DNA of 64,000 nucleotides from Clostridia bacterium (GTDB taxonomy: Bacteria; Bacillota; Clostridia; Oscillospirales; CAG-272). Of this stretch, positions 7,915 to 15,414 are shown in pieces. The translations under genes were made by a program, and so were the position numbers. The stretch lies in the NCBI GenBank assembly GCA_017411805.1, contig JAFQPI010000001.1, positions 20,846-84,845 on the forward strand, in the 5' to 3' direction. The notes beneath the pieces are model-generated. The model worked only from the letters and a program-made list of their open reading frames with translations. It was not told the origin of the DNA and did not search any database. How positions within the stretch are numbered: position 1 is the first letter of the stretch; every line of letters begins with the position of its first letter.

Positions 7915-8662
7915 GCTTGCTCCTCCTTCCGGATGATTTTGTCATAGCACGGACAGCTTTTTCAATCAGAAGACTGATGATTATTATCACGACAGTCCAG
8001 GCAAGCAGATCGGCGGGCTCCATGAAGCTCTTGGCATCCGAAAGCTTTTTGCCGATAGAATCGGGGATGTAAGCCACGACCTCTGCCGCCACTCCCGCCT
8101 TTACCGCAAGCCCGACGGAAGTCGATAAAGCGGAAAGGAAAAAAGGCTTGATCGCGGGAAAATATATTCTTTTGACCTTCAAAACCCACGATATACCGAA
8201 AGTGTTAGCCATCTGCAAAAGCTCATCCGGTGTTTGATTGATGCCCTCTTGAATATTTTCAAAAAGAACGGGATAAACCATCATAAAAGTGATCAGGGAG
8301 GGGATGATTTGTCGGTCGACAAGGAATATAGCAATGAGAATGAAGGAGACTACGGGAGTCGATTTCATAATGGTTATTGCGGGTGATAAGAGAGAGCTTA
8401 AGACTTTACTCTTTGAACACAAAGCCGCGGTGAACCAAGCCACGGGGATTGAAATAAGTATTCCGATGAAAATTCTCAGAATCGATAAAGCGGTAAACTT
8501 CCGGAATTCATTATCTGCAGTAAGCTCAAGAAGACGCTTGAGCGTTTCAAGCGGAGTCGGCAGAATCAGTGAGTTGTTAAGTATCATTGCCGCCGCTTGC
8601 CAAAGTACGAGCCAAAACAGCGCGACGCTGAGAGGCAAAGCAACCTTTTTGAATATTTTCAT
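7898..8662 (-). CDS. ABC importer permease (SsuC/TauC-like)
   Basis: 254 residues with about six transmembrane helices: the first at residues 8-28 (VALPLSVALFWLVLWQAAAM), others near 60-85, 95-115, 120-140, 185-205 and 215-237. The cytoplasmic coupling-loop motif is recognisable around residues 145-175 (MANTFGISWVLKVKRIYFPA, equivalent to EAA---G---------I-LP). It belongs to the binding-protein-dependent transport inner-membrane family used for sulfonates, nitrate and pyrimidine precursors. Its ATG directly follows the stop of the binding-protein gene with no gap, indicating translational coupling. Confidence 0.9.
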   Translation of the reverse strand: MKIFKKVALPLSVALFWLVLWQAAAMILNNSLILPTPLETLKRLLELTADNEFRKFTALSILRIFIGILISIPVAWFTAALCSKSKVLSSLLSPAITIMKSTPVVSFILIAIFLVDRQIIPSLITFMMVYPVLFENIQEGINQTPDELLQMANTFGISWVLKVKRIYFPAIKPFFLSALSTSVGLAVKAGVAAEVVAYIPDSIGKKLSDAKSFMEPADLLAWTVVIIIISLLIEKAVRAMTKSSGRRSKHASDK

Positions 8663-9664
8663 TTATCCGAAGATCTTTTCGTCGGGGATCGCACCGCCTA
8701 TAGAAGACGGAACCTGTGCAAAGAGCGCGCCCCAGAATTCATTGAGTGAGCTCTTCATTCCGTCTCCGACGAGGTAGGTGATATTGCATCTCGGGAGTGC
8801 GTTTTTGACAAGGCTTTCGTTAGCCGCAATACCTGCCTCGACTACTGCTTTAGCTGCAGCCTCTGCATTGGAATTGAGAGTATTGACTGATCCTTCGTAT
8901 GCCTTAAGAAAATTTGCAACAGCAACCGGGTGCGCATCTATGAATTCTTTCCTGCCGATAAGGCAGCCCTGAACGAGCTCGGTGCCGGTAAGAGCCTTCC
9001 ATTCCTTTGAAAAATCAAGAGCTATGCGGAGTGAGGAATTCTTTGTCGTAGCCGCGGTCACCTTGGGCTCGGGGATTACGCCGATGCCCGCCTTGCCCGA
9101 TGCAAGTGCCGCAGTAAGCTCGTCGGGCGTTGCATATGTGTAATCAAGAGTAACCTTGTCCGAAAGCCCGGAAAGCTCAAGAAGCGTCTTGAGGACGTAT
9201 TCGGGATTAGAACCGCTTCCGGGGAGGTAAACAGTCTTGCCTTCAAGATCGGCGAGGGATGTTACACTCTCTCCGTTTTCGATCAAATAAAGAACACCGA
9301 GCGTATTGACCGCAAGAACCTCGATCGCGCCCTTTGTTTTGTTGTAAAGGACAGCCGCAAGATTGGTTGGAACTGCGGCGATATCAACGCTTTCGCCGAT
9401 AACGAGAGGTGCAACGAGCGTCGCATCTGCATAAAAATCTATTTTTGCCGAGAAATTCAGCTCTTTACCGTTTTTTATGTCGCAGAAAAGAGGAGCGATT
9501 CCGAATCCCGTTGTACCGTTCAGCACAGCAACGCGGATTTCGGTATAATCAGCGGGAGTTGTGTCCTCGTGAGGTATCGTTTCCTCTGATTCGCCGCCGT
9601 TTTGGCAAGAGCAGAGAGAAAAGAGAAGAATGAGCGAAAGAATGAATGAGATGATTTTTTTCAT
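8663..9664 (-). CDS. Substrate-binding lipoprotein of an NMT1/SsuA-type ABC importer
   Basis: 333 residues beginning with a lipoprotein signal: MKK, a hydrophobic stretch, then LCSC with the lipidated cysteine at about residue 20. The mature part is a two-lobe periplasmic-binding fold of the NMT1/THI5/SsuA class (IRVAVLNGTTGFGIAPLF near the start, LEGKTVYLPGSGSNPEYVLK in the middle, HPVAVANFLKAYEGS late). Members carry sulfonates, nitrate, thiamine-precursor pyrimidines or bicarbonate; the residues seen here do not decide which. In a Gram-positive cell the protein would be anchored to the outer face of the membrane. It is the first structural gene after the Crp/Fnr regulator. Confidence 0.88.
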   Translation of the reverse strand: MKKIISFILSLILLFSLCSCQNGGESEETIPHEDTTPADYTEIRVAVLNGTTGFGIAPLFCDIKNGKELNFSAKIDFYADATLVAPLVIGESVDIAAVPTNLAAVLYNKTKGAIEVLAVNTLGVLYLIENGESVTSLADLEGKTVYLPGSGSNPEYVLKTLLELSGLSDKVTLDYTYATPDELTAALASGKAGIGVIPEPKVTAATTKNSSLRIALDFSKEWKALTGTELVQGCLIGRKEFIDAHPVAVANFLKAYEGSVNTLNSNAEAAAKAVVEAGIAANESLVKNALPRCNITYLVGDGMKSSLNEFWGALFAQVPSSIGGAIPDEKIFG

Positions 9665-9702
9665 GGAAAATACCTTCCTTTAAATGAATGTATAATAATG
9701 CC

Positions 9703-10374
9703 TCAGCATATTTCATCAAGTGATTCGCGCGACAGAAGAAAGACGACGTTTCCGTTTCTCTTGATAACGCCCGATCGTTCAAGCGACTCAAAAGCGCGAT
9801 AAAGAGAAGCTCTTCCGATGTCAAGCGCGTGTGCAAGTGCCGTCATTGACATACCGAGTTCTATCTCGCCTCTACCGCCAATCGGAGAGTTTTTTATAAA
9901 CAGAGCGAGCTTCCTCTCGGAGCTCCCGGCGGTTACCGTATCAATTCTCGAATTGAGAAATGAAACTCTGTCTGCGAGGAAACATATCAGATTTGTTCTG
10001 AATCTGCCGTCGGTTTCGGAGGAAAGAAGCTTTTCGAAGGTTTCTCGGGCGATGAAAAAAATATCGCTTTTTCCGTCTCCGCAGGCATAGATCCTTGTAG
10101 CCGGAGGCTTAGCGGCGAAAAGACTTGCAACTCCCACTGCGTTTCCCGGAGAGATGAATCGCAGGATCGTATGCCGATCCTTATCAGCGGAATATATGAC
10201 TCCGCGCCCCGAAAGAAGTATTCCGACTGCCGGCGGGGAGGGCGGAGTCATTTCTTCTCCGGAGCGAAAGCTGATAAGAGTTCCTTCCGATAAAACGATA
10301 TTCTCGACCATCCCCTCGTCACAGCCGTCGAAAAGTTTTTGAGAAATTAAAAGTTTTTTATAATCAGATTTCAT
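9703..10374 (-). CDS. Crp/Fnr-family transcription regulator
   Basis: The 223-residue product has a cyclic-nucleotide-binding-like beta barrel (about 25-120, with GILLSGRGVIYSADKDRHTI and ILRFISPGNAVGVASLFA), a dimer helix and a C-terminal helix-turn-helix (MSMTALAHALDIGRASLYRAFESLE). No N-terminal cysteine cluster of the Fnr iron-sulfur type is present, so the effector is probably a small molecule or redox ligand rather than oxygen through an Fe-S cluster. It is the first gene of the unit followed by the ABC importer, 38 bases ahead of it, and a matching dyad lies in its own promoter region. Control of the transporter is inferred from this position. Confidence 0.88.
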   Translation of the reverse strand: MKSDYKKLLISQKLFDGCDEGMVENIVLSEGTLISFRSGEEMTPPSPPAVGILLSGRGVIYSADKDRHTILRFISPGNAVGVASLFAAKPPATRIYACGDGKSDIFFIARETFEKLLSSETDGRFRTNLICFLADRVSFLNSRIDTVTAGSSERKLALFIKNSPIGGRGEIELGMSMTALAHALDIGRASLYRAFESLERSGVIKRNGNVVFLLSRESLDEIC

Positions 10375-10389
10375 ACAAGATCTCCAAAC

Positions 10390-10405
10390 TGTCTCAAATG
10401 ATACA
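10390..10405. promoter_or_regulatory. Crp/Fnr-type operator dyad in the regulator promoter
   Basis: TGTCTC-AAAT-GATACA is a 16-base inverted repeat with five of six matching positions in each arm (TGTNTC-N4-GANACA), the usual size for a Crp/Fnr site. It lies between the -10 box (10417-10422) and the start codon of the regulator at 10374, where binding would block transcription, so negative autoregulation is the likely use. Confidence 0.55.
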
Positions 10406-10416
10406 ACATTGGCTAT

Positions 10417-10445
10417 ATTATATCACATCCGCATATCAATTTCAA
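10417..10445 (-). promoter_or_regulatory. Sigma-A promoter of the Crp/Fnr-ABC importer operon
   Basis: On the minus strand TTGAAA (10445-10440) is followed by 17 bases and TATAAT (10422-10417), about 43 bases before the start codon. No second promoter was recognised before the binding-protein gene. Confidence 0.75.
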
Positions 10446-10498
10446 TACAAAATGAGACGAAAAAGCAAAGATTGAGGATATATTTTTTGCCGTTTGTA

Positions 10499-10527
10499 TT
10501 GACATGTTTCTTGTTTTGTTATATAAT
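10499..10527 (+). promoter_or_regulatory. Consensus sigma-A promoter of the sugar-activation operon
   Basis: TTGACA (10499-10504), 17-base spacer, TATAAT (10522-10527): a perfect match to the consensus. It lies upstream of the ATG at 10564 and over an alternative in-frame ATG at 10504, which is therefore unlikely to be the true start. Confidence 0.85.
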
Positions 10528-10563
10528 ATAATAGTATTAAAATGCGAAAGTGTGGTTAATTGC

Positions 10564-11460
10564 ATGACATTGGTAATTTTAGCTGCAGGTATGGGATCGC
10601 GCTTTGGAGGGATGAAGCAGATCACTCCTGTCGGTCCGTGCGGCGAATTTATTATCGATTATTCCTGCTATGATGCGATCAAAGCGGGCTTTGATAAAAT
10701 AGTATTTGTGATCAAGAAAGAAAATCTTGATATCTTCCGAGAAACCGTTGGCAAGCGTGTTGAAAAATACGTAAAGGTCGAATATGCTTTCCAGGAGATG
10801 GCAGATATTCCTTCTCCTTTCTTCGTCCCGGAAGGAAGAGTGAAACCTTGGGGAACAGGTCACGCGATGCTTTCAGCGAGACGTTGCGTCAGCGATCATT
10901 TTGCAACGATCAACGCAGATGACTTTTACGGTGCCGAATCCTATAGGATCATGGCAGATTTTCTTAAGAATACGAAACCCATGCAGTTTGCTATGGCAGG
11001 CTATAAGCTTTCAAATACACTTACAGAAAACGGAACCGTTTCAAGAGGTATTTGTAATGCCGATGAAAACGGTATGCTCATCGATATTACTGAACGCGTT
11101 GCTATCCGTCCTGCGGGCGACGATGCGGAATTTGAGGAAGACGGTGCTTGGATACCCGTTTCGGGCGACAGCATCTCGTCAATGAACTTTTTCGGATTCA
11201 CCCCCGAGGTATTCGATTTTGCGGAGAAGGAATTCAAAAACTTCCTCGACACTATAAAGGATCCGATGAAGAGCGAATTCTATCTTCCCACTATCGCGTC
11301 TCTCGCCATGCGGGCAGGTATCGCAACTGTCAAAGTTTGCCCCACTCCCTCACGCTGGTACGGCGTAACCTATGCCGCAGACAGAGAGGGTCTTGAGGGA
11401 AAGATCCGCGATATGATAGAGGGCGGAACCTATTCAGCAGATTTATGGAGGTCAATATAA
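10564..11460 (+). CDS. NDP-sugar nucleotidyltransferase
   Basis: From the ATG at 10564 the protein is 298 residues and opens with the nucleotidyltransferase signature LAAGMGSRFGGMKQ, followed by a sugar-phosphate-binding region and the metal-binding INADDFYG motif. It has a single catalytic domain with no left-handed beta-helix, so it is a pyrophosphorylase rather than a GlmU. The ATG at 10504 is within the promoter, so the shorter form was chosen. The gene is followed six bases later by a sugar-1-kinase-like gene and then galE and galM. It probably joins UTP (or another NTP) to the sugar 1-phosphate made by the kinase. Exact sugar unknown. Confidence 0.85.
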   Translation: MTLVILAAGMGSRFGGMKQITPVGPCGEFIIDYSCYDAIKAGFDKIVFVIKKENLDIFRETVGKRVEKYVKVEYAFQEMADIPSPFFVPEGRVKPWGTGHAMLSARRCVSDHFATINADDFYGAESYRIMADFLKNTKPMQFAMAGYKLSNTLTENGTVSRGICNADENGMLIDITERVAIRPAGDDAEFEEDGAWIPVSGDSISSMNFFGFTPEVFDFAEKEFKNFLDTIKDPMKSEFYLPTIASLAMRAGIATVKVCPTPSRWYGVTYAADREGLEGKIRDMIEGGTYSADLWRSI

Positions 11461-11466
11461 ACTCAT

Positions 11467-12552
11467 ATGAAAGAAATTCTCGAAATAGCCAAGAAATTTA
11501 ATATCACTTCAGTGCCCGCAGATCTTTGCGAGTGCAAGGTTGGACATATCAATTCGACGTATTTTATTTATTGCACCGACGGAGAAAAGTATGTTCTTCA
11601 GAATATCAATACAGGAGTTTTTAAGGACCCCGATATTCTTATGAACAATATCGTAGGAGTAACAGCACATATCCGCAAGAAGCTTGAAGCCGAGGGCAAG
11701 GATCCTCTGCGCGGCACTCTGAAGTTTTATTGCGCAGAAACAGGACTTTACTACTATAAAGATCCCGAAGGCAGATGCTGGAGGCTTTATAAGTACGTCG
11801 ATCACGTTGACTGCTTCCAGAGCGCGGATTCTACGGAGCTTCTTGAGCGCGTCGGCAGTGCGTTCGGACATTTCCAAATGCAGCTTGCCGATTACGATGC
11901 GGGCGCACTCAAGGAAACGATCCCGAATTTCCACAATACCCCCTCGAGACTGAACGACTTTAAGATCTCACTTGAGAAGGACACTGCAGGCCGTGCGGCT
12001 TCCATCAAGGAAGATATCGCGTTCGTGCTGGATCATAGCGAGGTATGTTCATATATTATGGACAAAATTGCGGAAGGAACGCTTCCTCTCCGCGTAACGC
12101 ATAATGACACAAAACTCAACAATATTCTCATGGATTCCAAAACCGGCGAACCCGTTTGCGTAATCGACCTTGATACCATCATGCCGGGCTCGGTTCTCTT
12201 TGACTTTGGCGATGCAATCAGATTCGGCGCATCGAGTGCAGCTGAGGACGAGACCGATCTCTCAAAGGTCTATATGAGAGAAGATGCGTTTGACGCTTTC
12301 GCCAAGGGTTTTGTCGGCGGACTTGAAGGCTCTCTTTCCGAGGATGAGATCCTTGAGCTCCCCATGGGCGCGCTCGTTATCACGTTGGAAACGGGTATCC
12401 GCTTCCTTACGGATTATCTCAATGGCGATACCTATTTCAGAATTCATTATCCGCAGCATAATCTTGACCGCGCGCGCAATCAGTTTGCTCTCGTCCGTGA
12501 TATGGAAGAGAAGATGCCCCGCATGCGCGAGATCGTAAAAAAATATATTTAA
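11467..12552 (+). CDS. APH-fold sugar kinase, N-acetylhexosamine 1-kinase (NahK)-like
   Basis: 361 residues with the aminoglycoside-phosphotransferase/choline-kinase fold: N-lobe FIYCTDGEKYVLQNIN, catalytic loop VTHNDTKLNNILMD (the HNDxKxxN pattern) near residue 220 and metal-binding VIDLDTIMPG near 240. This combination is typical of NahK, which makes N-acetylhexosamine 1-phosphate, and of related anomeric sugar kinases. Position between a nucleotidyltransferase and GalE supports a sugar-1-phosphate product. Substrate (GlcNAc, GalNAc, galactose or another) is not decidable here; a true aminoglycoside resistance function is unlikely in this setting. Confidence 0.8.
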   Translation: MKEILEIAKKFNITSVPADLCECKVGHINSTYFIYCTDGEKYVLQNINTGVFKDPDILMNNIVGVTAHIRKKLEAEGKDPLRGTLKFYCAETGLYYYKDPEGRCWRLYKYVDHVDCFQSADSTELLERVGSAFGHFQMQLADYDAGALKETIPNFHNTPSRLNDFKISLEKDTAGRAASIKEDIAFVLDHSEVCSYIMDKIAEGTLPLRVTHNDTKLNNILMDSKTGEPVCVIDLDTIMPGSVLFDFGDAIRFGASSAAEDETDLSKVYMREDAFDAFAKGFVGGLEGSLSEDEILELPMGALVITLETGIRFLTDYLNGDTYFRIHYPQHNLDRARNQFALVRDMEEKMPRMREIVKKYI

Positions 12553-12575
12553 ATTTATATACAGAGGTAAGTAAA

Positions 12576-13589
12576 ATGGCTGTTCTTGTTACCGGTGGAG
12601 CCGGATATATCGGCTCACATACTGTAGTTGAGCTTATCGAGGCTCATCGCGACGTTATTATTATCGACAACTTCTCAAACAGCAAGCCCGAGGTTCTGAA
12701 CAGAATTGAAAAGATCACGGGTATCCGTCCTAAGCTTTATGCCGTTGACCTTCTCGATCTTGAGGCTACACGCAAGGTGTTTGCCGAAAACGAGATAGAT
12801 TCGGTTATCCATTTTGCGGGGCTTAAGGCAGTAGGCGAGTCCTGCGCGCAACCCCTTCGTTACTATAGCCACAATTTCAACGCGACCTTCAATCTCCTCC
12901 GCGCTATGATCGAATATGGCGTTGGTACAATAGTATTTTCTTCGTCCGCTACAGTCTACGGTTCTCCGAAGACTGTTCCGATCCGCGAGGATTTCCCCCT
13001 TTCAACAACCAATCCTTACGGCGAGACCAAACTCGTTATCGAAAGAATGCTCAAGGATATCTGTGATGCAGGTGAGCTTAAGAGCGTTTCGATCCTCCGT
13101 TACTTCAATCCCATCGGCGCTCATGAATCGGGACTTATCGGAGAGGATCCCAAGGGTATTCCGAATAATCTTCTGCCCTATATAAGCCAGACTGCGATCG
13201 GTAAGCTTGAAAAGCTTCATGTTTTCGGAAACGATTATCCGACTCACGATGGCACCGGCATCCGTGATTACATCCACGTAGTTGACCTCGCTAAGGCTCA
13301 TCTTGCGGCTCTTGACCGTGCGGTCGCTGTTACCGGTACGGAATATTATAATGTAGGAACAGGCGTGGGCTATTCGGTTCTCGACATCGTGAAGGCTTTC
13401 GAAAAGGCAAGCGGCAAGAAGGTCCCCTACGTTATCGACGATAGACGCCCCGGCGATATTGCCGAGTGCTATGCAGATCCCACTCTCGCGCGCGAGGTTC
13501 TTGGCTGGGAGGCTAAGTACGATATTGAGCGTATGTGCAAGGACGCCGACCGTTGGCAGTCAATGAATCCTGACGGCTATCCCGACTAA
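12576..13589 (+). CDS. galE: UDP-glucose/UDP-N-acetylglucosamine 4-epimerase
   Basis: The 337-residue product matches GalE in length and motifs: NAD-binding VTGGAGYIGSHT at the start, SSSATVYG with the catalytic serine/threonine at about residues 122-129, NPYGETK with the catalytic Tyr-x3-Lys near 148, and the C-terminal GDIAECYADP. It converts UDP-Gal and UDP-Glc, and in some members the N-acetyl forms, into each other. It follows the kinase gene after 23 bases and is followed by galM, so it completes a galactose or hexosamine entry route. The conserved Cys/Gly gate residue that sets N-acetyl preference was not assigned. Confidence 0.93.
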   Translation: MAVLVTGGAGYIGSHTVVELIEAHRDVIIIDNFSNSKPEVLNRIEKITGIRPKLYAVDLLDLEATRKVFAENEIDSVIHFAGLKAVGESCAQPLRYYSHNFNATFNLLRAMIEYGVGTIVFSSSATVYGSPKTVPIREDFPLSTTNPYGETKLVIERMLKDICDAGELKSVSILRYFNPIGAHESGLIGEDPKGIPNNLLPYISQTAIGKLEKLHVFGNDYPTHDGTGIRDYIHVVDLAKAHLAALDRAVAVTGTEYYNVGTGVGYSVLDIVKAFEKASGKKVPYVIDDRRPGDIAECYADPTLAREVLGWEAKYDIERMCKDADRWQSMNPDGYPD

Positions 13590-13599
13590 GGTGATGATC

Positions 13600-14631
13600 A
13601 TGATCGAAAAAAAGCTCTTCGGCGAAATCGATGGCAGAGAAGTTTCTCTCTACATACTTAAAAACGATAAGCTTGAGGTCACGCTTTCGGATTACGGTGC
13701 AACGATCATCCGCATCCGCCTCTGCCTCAGAAACGGCGAGGTGCGCGATCTTGTCCGCGGATACGACACGCTTGAGTCTTATATGAATGCGGACGGCTAT
13801 CTCGGCGCGGTCGTTGGACGTGTAGGAAACCGTATCTGCAAGGGTAAATTCACTCTTGATGGCAAGGATTACGAGCTTTATTGCAACAACGGAGTAAACC
13901 ATCTGCATGGCGGTAAGATAGGATTTGATAAAAAGATCTATGATACCGTCCTCGAGGAGGACAGCGTTCTGTTTTCGGCTGTATCTCCCGACGGCGAAGA
14001 GGGCTATCCCGGCAAACTCGAGTATTCTGTAAAATATACATTGAGTGATTCCGCGTTGACTCTCTCATATTATGCCGCGGCCGATAAGGCAACCCCCGTG
14101 AACCTCACCAATCACGTATATTTCAATCTTATGGGAAGCGGTACTGTCTATACGCACCGAGTGAAGCTCGATGCCGACAGATATATCCCCACCGACGATA
14201 CCCTTATCCCCACGGGTGAGATCGCATCCGTAGAAGGAACTCCCTTTGATTTCAGAGAGGAAAAGTATCTGAGCGCAGGAATTCTCGGCACGCATAAGGA
14301 TATCACACTCGGCGGCGGACTCGATCATTGCGTTGTATTCACCGACCGCGGAGAGGGTGTTCACGAAAGAGTCTGCGTAACGTCGCCGGACGGCCTCGTA
14401 ACTCTCAAGACCTATACCGATATGCCCGCCGTACAGCTATACAGCGGCAACTTCCTCGGAAACAAGGAATTCCCCTTCAGAGGAGGCGAGCGTCAGATCA
14501 GGCGCGCGGCATTTTGCCTTGAGACCGAGGCTATGCCCGACTCTGTAAATCACGAAAACTTCACCAATACCGTTCTCCGTCCCGGAGAAGAATACAAGAC
14601 CGAGACGGTCTATGAGTTCATTGCAAACTAA
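13600..14631 (+). CDS. galM: Aldose 1-epimerase (galactose mutarotase)
   Basis: About 343 residues from the ATG at 13600, chosen because an AAGGTGAT site lies eight bases upstream; GTG 13591 and ATG 13594 fall inside that site. The aldose-epimerase fold is marked by VVGRVGNRICKGKFTLDG, NNGVNHLHGG (first catalytic histidine), TNHVYFNLMG (second histidine) and a C-terminal CLETEAMPDSVNH with the catalytic glutamate. It interconverts alpha and beta anomers, supplying the right one to the anomeric kinase. Last biosynthetic gene of the sugar operon; the next gene's ATG directly abuts its stop. Confidence 0.92.
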   Translation: MIEKKLFGEIDGREVSLYILKNDKLEVTLSDYGATIIRIRLCLRNGEVRDLVRGYDTLESYMNADGYLGAVVGRVGNRICKGKFTLDGKDYELYCNNGVNHLHGGKIGFDKKIYDTVLEEDSVLFSAVSPDGEEGYPGKLEYSVKYTLSDSALTLSYYAAADKATPVNLTNHVYFNLMGSGTVYTHRVKLDADRYIPTDDTLIPTGEIASVEGTPFDFREEKYLSAGILGTHKDITLGGGLDHCVVFTDRGEGVHERVCVTSPDGLVTLKTYTDMPAVQLYSGNFLGNKEFPFRGGERQIRRAAFCLETEAMPDSVNHENFTNTVLRPGEEYKTETVYEFIAN

Positions 14632-15333
14632 ATGAAGAAATATTCTGATACCAAAGCTACGGGAAAACTTCCCGTAGCTTTGCCATATATGATCGCTCTC
14701 GCCTTCTGCTGTATTGCTATGTCGGCGATCGAGCTTATATTCGCACCAACGTACTTTGTCAAAGCCGCTATAAAGCTCGCGCTTTTTGTAATAATTCCGA
14801 TGTCGCTCGTTCTTGCTCGCAAGGAAACAGCGATGCTTCGTTTTTTCAAGCCGAATAAGAAAACGCTTCTTCCGATGCTTCTCTTCGGCGTAATCATGTA
14901 CGCCTTTATTCTCGGTGCGTATTTTTTGCTCGGCAAGTATTTTGATCTTTCGGGAATAACAGGATCGCTTGACGAGATCGGCGTAACGAAGCAGAATTTC
15001 ATATTTGTCGCTCTCTATATCGCCGTCTGCAATTCATTCCTCGAGGAATTTATCTTCCGCGGCTTCGGATTCATCGGGCTTTCCGATAAGATCGGAGAGA
15101 AGTGGGCGTGCGTTTTCAGCGCGATATGTTTTGCGCTCTATCATATTACGATGATGATAGGATGGTATTCCTTTGGACTTACCGCTCTCATCATTTTCGC
15201 TCTCTTTGTAGGCGGAGTAATACTGAATCTTCTTGATTTTAAGTGCAAAACTGTCTACCCCGCCTGGATCGTACATATCTTTGCCAACCTTGCAATCAAT
15301 ACGATCGGTATGATCCTTTTCGGGATCTTTTAA
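14632..15333 (+). CDS. CPBP-family intramembrane metalloprotease
   Basis: 233 residues, about seven transmembrane helices. The diagnostic motifs of the CPBP (CAAX protease/bacteriocin-processing) family are present: EEFIFRGFGF (EExxxR) near residue 137 and downstream FALYHITM with a conserved histidine. Known members process prenylated or peptide substrates, or protect against bacteriocins. The ATG at 14632 directly follows the galM stop, but the first coding bases contain a 31-base perfect hairpin, so initiation at the downstream ATG 14690 (MIALAFCCIAM, start of the first helix) is possible. A strong terminator follows. Confidence 0.82.
   Translation: MKKYSDTKATGKLPVALPYMIALAFCCIAMSAIELIFAPTYFVKAAIKLALFVIIPMSLVLARKETAMLRFFKPNKKTLLPMLLFGVIMYAFILGAYFLLGKYFDLSGITGSLDEIGVTKQNFIFVALYIAVCNSFLEEFIFRGFGFIGLSDKIGEKWACVFSAICFALYHITMMIGWYSFGLTALIIFALFVGGVILNLLDFKCKTVYPAWIVHIFANLAINTIGMILFGIF
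14652..14682 (+). repeat. Perfect 14-bp hairpin inside the start of the CPBP gene
   Basis: CAAAGCTACGGGAA and TTCCCGTAGCTTTG flank a three-base loop 21 bases after the galM stop. It looks like a terminator stem but lacks a U-tract. It may reduce read-through from galM, hide the first start codon of the protease gene, or stabilise the upstream mRNA. Confidence 0.7.
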
Positions 15334-15372
15334 AAATATGAAGCTTGCTTTCGGCAAGCTTCATATTTTTTT
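15334..15372 (+). terminator. Rho-independent terminator of the sugar/CPBP operon
   Basis: AAATATGAAGCTTGC pairs with GCAAGCTTCATATTT around a short loop, ending in a run of seven T. It starts at the CPBP stop codon. Confidence 0.9.
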
Positions 15373-15414
15373 GTCTCCGAGCATATAATCATATGCAAAG
15401 GAAGGAGAATACTA

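Noticed and set aside
11509-11934. Antisense open frame within the NahK-like gene, and many similar frames opposite other genes
   Set aside because: All lack ribosome sites and family motifs and lie over well-supported genes.
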